Source: DASXRA01 sp035263725 (GTDB taxonomy: Bacteria > Actinomycetota > Actinomycetes > Mycobacteriales > Jatrophihabitantaceae). Taken from it: a stretch of 16,702 bases of DNA. Positions within the stretch are counted from its first letter, which is position 1, and the number at the start of each line of letters is the position of its first letter. Under the pieces are notes generated by a model. That model had not been told where the DNA came from and did not search any database. It saw only the letters and a program-made list of their open reading frames with translations. The position numbers were made by a program, and so were the translations under genes. Below are positions 13,185-16,702 of the stretch, piece after piece. The stretch spans positions 1-16,702 of the forward strand of contig DATFRC010000234.1 of NCBI GenBank assembly GCA_035263725.1, read 5' to 3'.

Positions 13185-14752
13185 GGAACGAGCTTGCCAG
13201 GGTTGAGGATTCCGGCCGGATCGAGCGTCTGCTTCACGGCACGAAGGATGCGCACCCCTACCTCACCGACCTCCTGCGCCATCCACGGCCGGTGGTCGAC
13301 GCCGACGGCGTGGTGGTGCGTGATCGTCCCGTCGTGGATCAGGATCGCCTCGCTGGCAGCTCGCTTGGCGCCTGCCCAGCGGATGATCGGGTCCTCGCCC
13401 AGCGCGGCAACGACGGTGAAGTACAGCGACGCGCCGGTCGGGTAGACATGCGAGATGTGGCACATGACGAGCGACGTGCCGAGCGCCGCCTGCAGGGCTT
13501 GCGTGACGGCGTCCTTGAGTGCCACCAGGTTCGCCCACGTGGTCGCCGTTTCGAGGGTTTCGCAGAGCGCGCCGTTGGCCAAGAGGGCGTCCCGCAGGTA
13601 CGGGGCGTCGAAGCGGCTGCGCTGCCATGCCTGGGCGGGACCTGTTCCGAGGCTGGTGCCGCCTGCATTCGTCAGCACGGCTTGCGTCGCCGCGAGGCGG
13701 GCCACGACCTGCTCGTGAGCGCCCTCGAATGTCGCGACCGTCAGGCAACCGGATCCGGTCTGGCCGGCCAGAGCGAACGTGATGCCCGTTTCCGCCTCGT
13801 CCGAGAGGCGGAGCACGGTCGGGCCGGTGCCCTGCTGGGCGACGGTTCGTACGGCGGCGCTGCCAGTCGCGAAGTCGGGGAATAGCCACGCTTCATAGCG
13901 CCGCGCGGCCGGGATCGGGTGCACCCGCACGCGGACCGCGGTAATCACCCCGAACACACCTTCCGAGCCGAGGAAGAGTTCGCGTAGATCGGGCCCGGCC
14001 GCCGACGCGGGGGCGCGGCCGAGGTCGACCACGCCGACCGGTGTGACGGCCCGCAGCCCGGTCACCATCTGGTCGAATCGCCCGTACCCCGAAGACGCGT
14101 GCCCGGAGGATCGGGTCGCGGCAAATCCCCCGATCGTTGCAAACCCGAAGCTCTGCGGGTAATGGCCGAGCTCGTATCCTTGCTCTGCGAGCAGCTCCTC
14201 GGCGCGTGGGCCGGCCAGGCCGGCGCCGAGCGTCGCCTCCAGTGACACCTCATCCAGCTCAAAGTGGGTGAGCCGGCACAGGTCAAGCGCGATCACCGCG
14301 TGAAACGTGCCGCGGATCGGCTCAAGGCCGCCGACCACGCTCGTACCACCGCCGAAGGGGACGACACCGATTCCACGGTCGGCGCAGATATGCAGCAAGG
14401 CTGCAATCTCGTCATCACTGCCAGGTGTCACGACCGCATCCGGCGCGTCCTGCGGCTCGCGGCTCCTGCGACGCAGCAGGTCCAGCGTGGACTTGCCGCC
14501 CGCATGCAGCAGTCGGTCGGCGTCGCCTGTGCTGACGTACTCCGCGCCCACGACGTCGACCAGCGCCTGCTTATCTGCCTCGATAAGCGTGGACGTTCTC
14601 AGCCGCACCTCGTCGAGTGACGGCGCGTCCACGTCGCCCGCCGAGACGCCGAGTAGGTGCTGGAGCAGCGCTTTGATGTCGTCCGACAACGGAGTGGCCA
14701 ACGCCGGATCGCCCCAGGCGTCCCACTTCATCGGCGGGACGGGCATCGGCAT
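13181..14752 (-). CDS. FAD-binding oxidase, alkylglycerone-phosphate synthase-like
   Basis: This 523-residue flavoprotein is of the vanillyl-alcohol-oxidase fold and resembles alkyl-dihydroxyacetonephosphate synthase (AGPS), the enzyme that swaps the acyl chain of acyl-DHAP for a fatty alcohol in ether-lipid synthesis. Features: N-terminal MKWDAWGD (8-15), FAD-binding PFGGGTSVVGG (132-142), SFGFATIGGFAATRSSGHAS (201-220) followed by SGYGRFDQM (221-229), SEGVFG (263-268), the HHH triad (479-481) shared with AGPS active sites, and the C-terminal GILNPGKL. In mycobacteria the equivalent gene (Rv2251) also sits beside dagK. Whether the bacterial protein makes ether lipids is unproven. The start ATG at 14752 is the most upstream possible, since an in-frame stop lies two codons before it; later ATGs at 14746 and 14731 are alternatives. 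No ribosome site is seen. Confidence 0.85.
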   Translation of the reverse strand: MPMPVPPMKWDAWGDPALATPLSDDIKALLQHLLGVSAGDVDAPSLDEVRLRTSTLIEADKQALVDVVGAEYVSTGDADRLLHAGGKSTLDLLRRRSREPQDAPDAVVTPGSDDEIAALLHICADRGIGVVPFGGGTSVVGGLEPIRGTFHAVIALDLCRLTHFELDEVSLEATLGAGLAGPRAEELLAEQGYELGHYPQSFGFATIGGFAATRSSGHASSGYGRFDQMVTGLRAVTPVGVVDLGRAPASAAGPDLRELFLGSEGVFGVITAVRVRVHPIPAARRYEAWLFPDFATGSAAVRTVAQQGTGPTVLRLSDEAETGITFALAGQTGSGCLTVATFEGAHEQVVARLAATQAVLTNAGGTSLGTGPAQAWQRSRFDAPYLRDALLANGALCETLETATTWANLVALKDAVTQALQAALGTSLVMCHISHVYPTGASLYFTVVAALGEDPIIRWAGAKRAASEAILIHDGTITHHHAVGVDHRPWMAQEVGEVGVRILRAVKQTLDPAGILNPGKLVP

Positions 14753-14753
14753 G

Positions 14754-14788
14754 CGTTACAGTTTGACACAACATGTCAAGCCGTAACG
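14754..14788. promoter_or_regulatory. 35-bp palindromic operator between flavoprotein and tetR
   Basis: An inner perfect inverted repeat TTGACA-CAACA-TGTCAA (14763-14779) is flanked by a second pair, CGTTAC (14754-14759) and GTAACG (14783-14788), in register. The two 15-base arms match at 13 positions. The site lies exactly in the divergent gap, two bases from the flavoprotein start codon, and covers the tetR ATG at 14773. A -10-like TACAGT (14757-14762) for tetR lies in the left arm, and the right half-site reads TTGACA on the minus strand. Autoregulation by the TetR protein is inferred. Confidence 0.7.
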
Positions 14789-15291
14789 ACGCGATCCTGG
14801 ACGCCGCAGCCGAGCTGATCAGGCGCGACGGCGTGCAGCGCCTGCGGCTCAGCGACGTCGCGCGGCAGGCCGGTGTCAGCAGGCCTACTGTGTACCGCCG
14901 CTGGCCCGACGTGTACGCGGTCGTGTCGGCGCTGTTGATCCGCCGACTGCAGGACATCCAGCCTTCGCTAGACGGGAACGACCGCACCGCATTGGTTCGC
15001 GCGATTGTCGCGACGGCGATGCGCATCCGCGATGACGAGGTGCTCGGCGGCGTGCCGCTTTCGGACCTGGCCGTGCGGGCCGGGTACGCCGACGCCCTGC
15101 GCACGGCCATCGCGCGCGGCCAACGAGCCGGCACCATACGCCAGGGTAGGGCCGATCGGATCGCGGCAATGGTGCTGCTGATCGCGCAATCGACGGCCCA
15201 GTCGAATCGCCTCGTCGCGGACGTCCTGCCGGACCGCGCGTGGCGCCGCGAGCTGGCCACCGCGCTGGACGGGTACCTGCGGCCGTGCTGA
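14773..15291 (+). CDS. TetR-family transcriptional regulator
   Basis: This 172-residue regulator has the TetR N-terminal DNA-binding domain: AILDAAAELIRRDG (7-20), then the helix-turn-helix LSDVARQAGVSRPTVYRRWP (26-45), with the Y-R-R-W-P ending typical of the family. The remaining helical domain binds an unknown ligand or dimerises. The ATG at 14773 is forced: an in-frame TGA lies at 14764, leaving no upstream alternative and no space for a ribosome site, so a leaderless mRNA is likely. The gene is divergent from the flavoprotein/dagK pair and overlaps glpD by seven bases. It therefore sits between both arms of the lipid/glycerol module and most plausibly represses itself, glpD and the divergent pair through the palindrome covering its own start. 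The inducer is not visible from sequence. Confidence 0.88.
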   Translation: MSSRNDAILDAAAELIRRDGVQRLRLSDVARQAGVSRPTVYRRWPDVYAVVSALLIRRLQDIQPSLDGNDRTALVRAIVATAMRIRDDEVLGGVPLSDLAVRAGYADALRTAIARGQRAGTIRQGRADRIAAMVLLIAQSTAQSNRLVADVLPDRAWRRELATALDGYLRPC

Positions 15292-16702
15292 CCGGCGCTG
15301 AGCGTACGGCCGCGCTCGAAAGGCTCGACTCCGTCGATGTCCTGGTCGTCGGTGGTGGGATTACCGGCGCCGGAGTCGCTTTGGACGCGGCCACCCGGGG
15401 CCTTTCCGTCGCGCTCATCGAGGCGCACGACCTGGCATTCGGAACGAGCCGATGGAGCTCGAAGCTGGTGCACGGCGGGCTACGTTATCTCGCGTCCGGC
15501 CGCGTCGGCGTCGCGCGAGAAAGTGCCGTCGAGCGGCATATCCTCATGACCCGGGTCGCGCCACATCTGATCCGCCCGCTCGCCCAGGTCGTGCCGCTGC
15601 TGCCGTCCGTGCGGCATCGCGGGCTGATCCGGGCCGGTTTTCTCGCCGGCGACGTGCTACGCCGCAGCGCCGGCACGCGCGCGACGTTACTGCCCCGGGC
15701 GCGGCGGGTCGGCGCGACGGCGACGGTCGCGCTCGTTCCGACCGTGTGCACGGACGGGTTGGCTGGCGCGCTCGTCGCCCACGACGGGCAGCTCGTGGAC
15801 GACGCCCGGCTTGTAGTCACCGTCGCCCGCACCGCCGTCTCCCACGGTGCCGTGGTGCTGACCCGGGTCCGGGCGCACGACGTGACGGGCATCGGCGCGG
15901 TGCTAACCGACACGCTCACCGGTGCGTCTCGTAGCGTTGCGGCGCGTGCCGTCATCAACGCGACAGGCGTGTGGGCGGGCACTGTCGACCCGTCCATCCG
16001 GCTGCGGCCGAGCCGGGGTACGCATCTGGTGCTCGACGCGTCCACGTTCGGCAACCCGCGCGGCGCGCTGACCGTGCCGGTGCCCGGCTCGATCGGCAGG
16101 TTCGTGTTCGCGCTCCCGCAACAACTGCGCCGGGTGATCGTCGGCCTCACGGATGAGGCCGCGCCGGGGCCAATCCCCGACGAACCGGCACCGACCGACG
16201 CAGAGATCGACTTCCTGCTCTCCACTCTGAGCGCCGCACTCGCGCGGCCGCTCACCCGCGCCGACGTCAGCGGCGCGTTCGCGGGCCTAAGGCCCCTGAT
16301 CGATGCGGGCGGCGGTAACACCGCCGACCTCTCCCGCCGGCACGCCGTTACCGAGTCACCGTCCGGTGTGATCACCGTCGTGGGCGGCAAGCTCACGACC
16401 TATCGGCGCATGGCACAGGACGCCGTCGATGCAGCGGTGCGGCTTGGCGGACTGGCGGCCGCGCCGTGCCGGACGCAAGAGATATCACTGATCGGCGCCC
16501 CCACCCACCCCGACAGCAAGTCCACAGCCGGGCTGCCTACCTCGTTAGTGTCCCGATACGGCGGTGCATCGCGAGCGGTGCTCGATGCCGCCACGGTGGA
16601 CCGCCCCCTCGAGCCCATCGCGGAGGGCATCGACGTCACGCGCGCCGAGATCGAGTTCGCCGTGACACACGAGGGCGCCATGAACGTGGACGACGTGCTG
16701 CA
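15285..16702 (+). CDS. glpD: Aerobic glycerol-3-phosphate dehydrogenase, 3' end cut by window
   Basis: My translation from the GTG at 15285 gives 472 uninterrupted codons running off the window end. The protein is a FAD-dependent, membrane-associated glycerol-3-phosphate dehydrogenase that makes dihydroxyacetone phosphate and passes electrons to quinone. Motifs in order: VVGGGITGAG (21-30) for FAD, GTSRWSSKLVHGGLRYL (the family's substrate/FAD signature), HDGQLVDDARL, NATGVWA, GLRPLID, and VVGGKLTTYR near the end of the catalytic domain, followed by the start of the C-terminal DAO domain. Length so far is close to that expected minus roughly 50-100 residues. The GTG overlaps the tetR stop (GTGCTGA), so the two genes are probably coupled. 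The same neighbours occur around M. tuberculosis glpD1 (Rv2249c), from memory. Confidence 0.93.
   Translation, partial: MLTGAERTAALERLDSVDVLVVGGGITGAGVALDAATRGLSVALIEAHDLAFGTSRWSSKLVHGGLRYLASGRVGVARESAVERHILMTRVAPHLIRPLAQVVPLLPSVRHRGLIRAGFLAGDVLRRSAGTRATLLPRARRVGATATVALVPTVCTDGLAGALVAHDGQLVDDARLVVTVARTAVSHGAVVLTRVRAHDVTGIGAVLTDTLTGASRSVAARAVINATGVWAGTVDPSIRLRPSRGTHLVLDASTFGNPRGALTVPVPGSIGRFVFALPQQLRRVIVGLTDEAAPGPIPDEPAPTDAEIDFLLSTLSAALARPLTRADVSGAFAGLRPLIDAGGGNTADLSRRHAVTESPSGVITVVGGKLTTYRRMAQDAVDAAVRLGGLAAAPCRTQEISLIGAPTHPDSKSTAGLPTSLVSRYGGASRAVLDAATVDRPLEPIAEGIDVTRAEIEFAVTHEGAMNVDDVL

Noticed and set aside
1..16702. CRISPR arrays, tRNA/rRNA genes, insertion sequences, integrases, toxin-antitoxin or defence islands
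   Set aside because: No regularly spaced repeats, tRNA-like cloverleaf, transposase or integrase motifs, or known defence domains were seen. The lone HNH/DUF222 gene is a widespread family and not by itself evidence of a defence system.

Overview
The window comes from a high-GC actinobacterium. The evidence is the strong G/C bias at third codon positions, frequent GTG starts, stop/start overlaps between genes, a DUF222/HNH endonuclease of the mycobacterial '13E12' type, a GT-C mannosyltransferase of the MptB family, an IdeR/DtxR-like palindrome, and a dagK / AGPS-like flavoprotein / tetR / glpD block in the same relative order as I recall for Mycobacterium tuberculosis Rv2252-Rv2249c. The genus cannot be fixed from the sequence. 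No phage, plasmid, transposase, CRISPR array, tRNA or rRNA was seen. It looks like chromosomal sequence with one element-like gene (DUF222/HNH) at the left edge.

Layout. (1) 146-1441 (+): DUF222/HNH gene with a probable leaderless promoter. (2) 1472-4902 (-): three-gene operon reading leftward, made of a ZIP metal transporter, an exported lipoprotein phosphoesterase and an MptB-like mannosyltransferase, with a DtxR/IdeR-like operator upstream of the ZIP gene. (3) 5055-6613 (+): a DGPF/YCII protein and an ECF sigma factor with a DUF6596/TPR C-terminus (ECF42 type), divergent from (2). (4) 6821-7414 (+): an unrecognised His/Pro/Ala-rich single-pass membrane protein, convergent with (5) 7420-7788 (-), a single-domain STAS protein. 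(6) 7896-11838 (-): a run of co-oriented genes read leftward, made of an AldO-like FAD alditol oxidase, a TauE/SafE permease, an ABC ATPase and an ABC-2 permease. (7) 11858-12310 (+): a SixA-like histidine phosphatase only 19 bp from the divergent oxidase gene. (8) 12285-14752 (-): dagK and an AGPS-like flavoprotein, overlapping. (9) 14773-16702 (+): a TetR regulator and glpD (cut by the window end), divergent from (8) across a 35-bp palindrome.

How the genes may work together. Region 2 suggests metal-dependent control of metal uptake together with envelope functions. Region 3 is a recurrent sigma factor/target pair that probably activates itself. Regions 8-9 form a coherent lipid module: GlpD makes dihydroxyacetone phosphate from glycerol-3-phosphate, the flavoprotein resembles the ether-lipid enzyme that uses acyl-DHAP, the lipid kinase acts on diacylglycerol, and the TetR protein probably binds the shared palindrome. 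Several start codons (182, 11838/11858, 14773) lie so close to -10-like elements that leaderless transcripts are likely.

The most useful leads are the metal-box operator, the long TetR-type palindrome that covers a start codon, a probable one-base frameshift at the 3' end of the oxidase gene, and a symmetrical -10 element shared by a divergent pair. I did not find a clearly new defence or mobile system.
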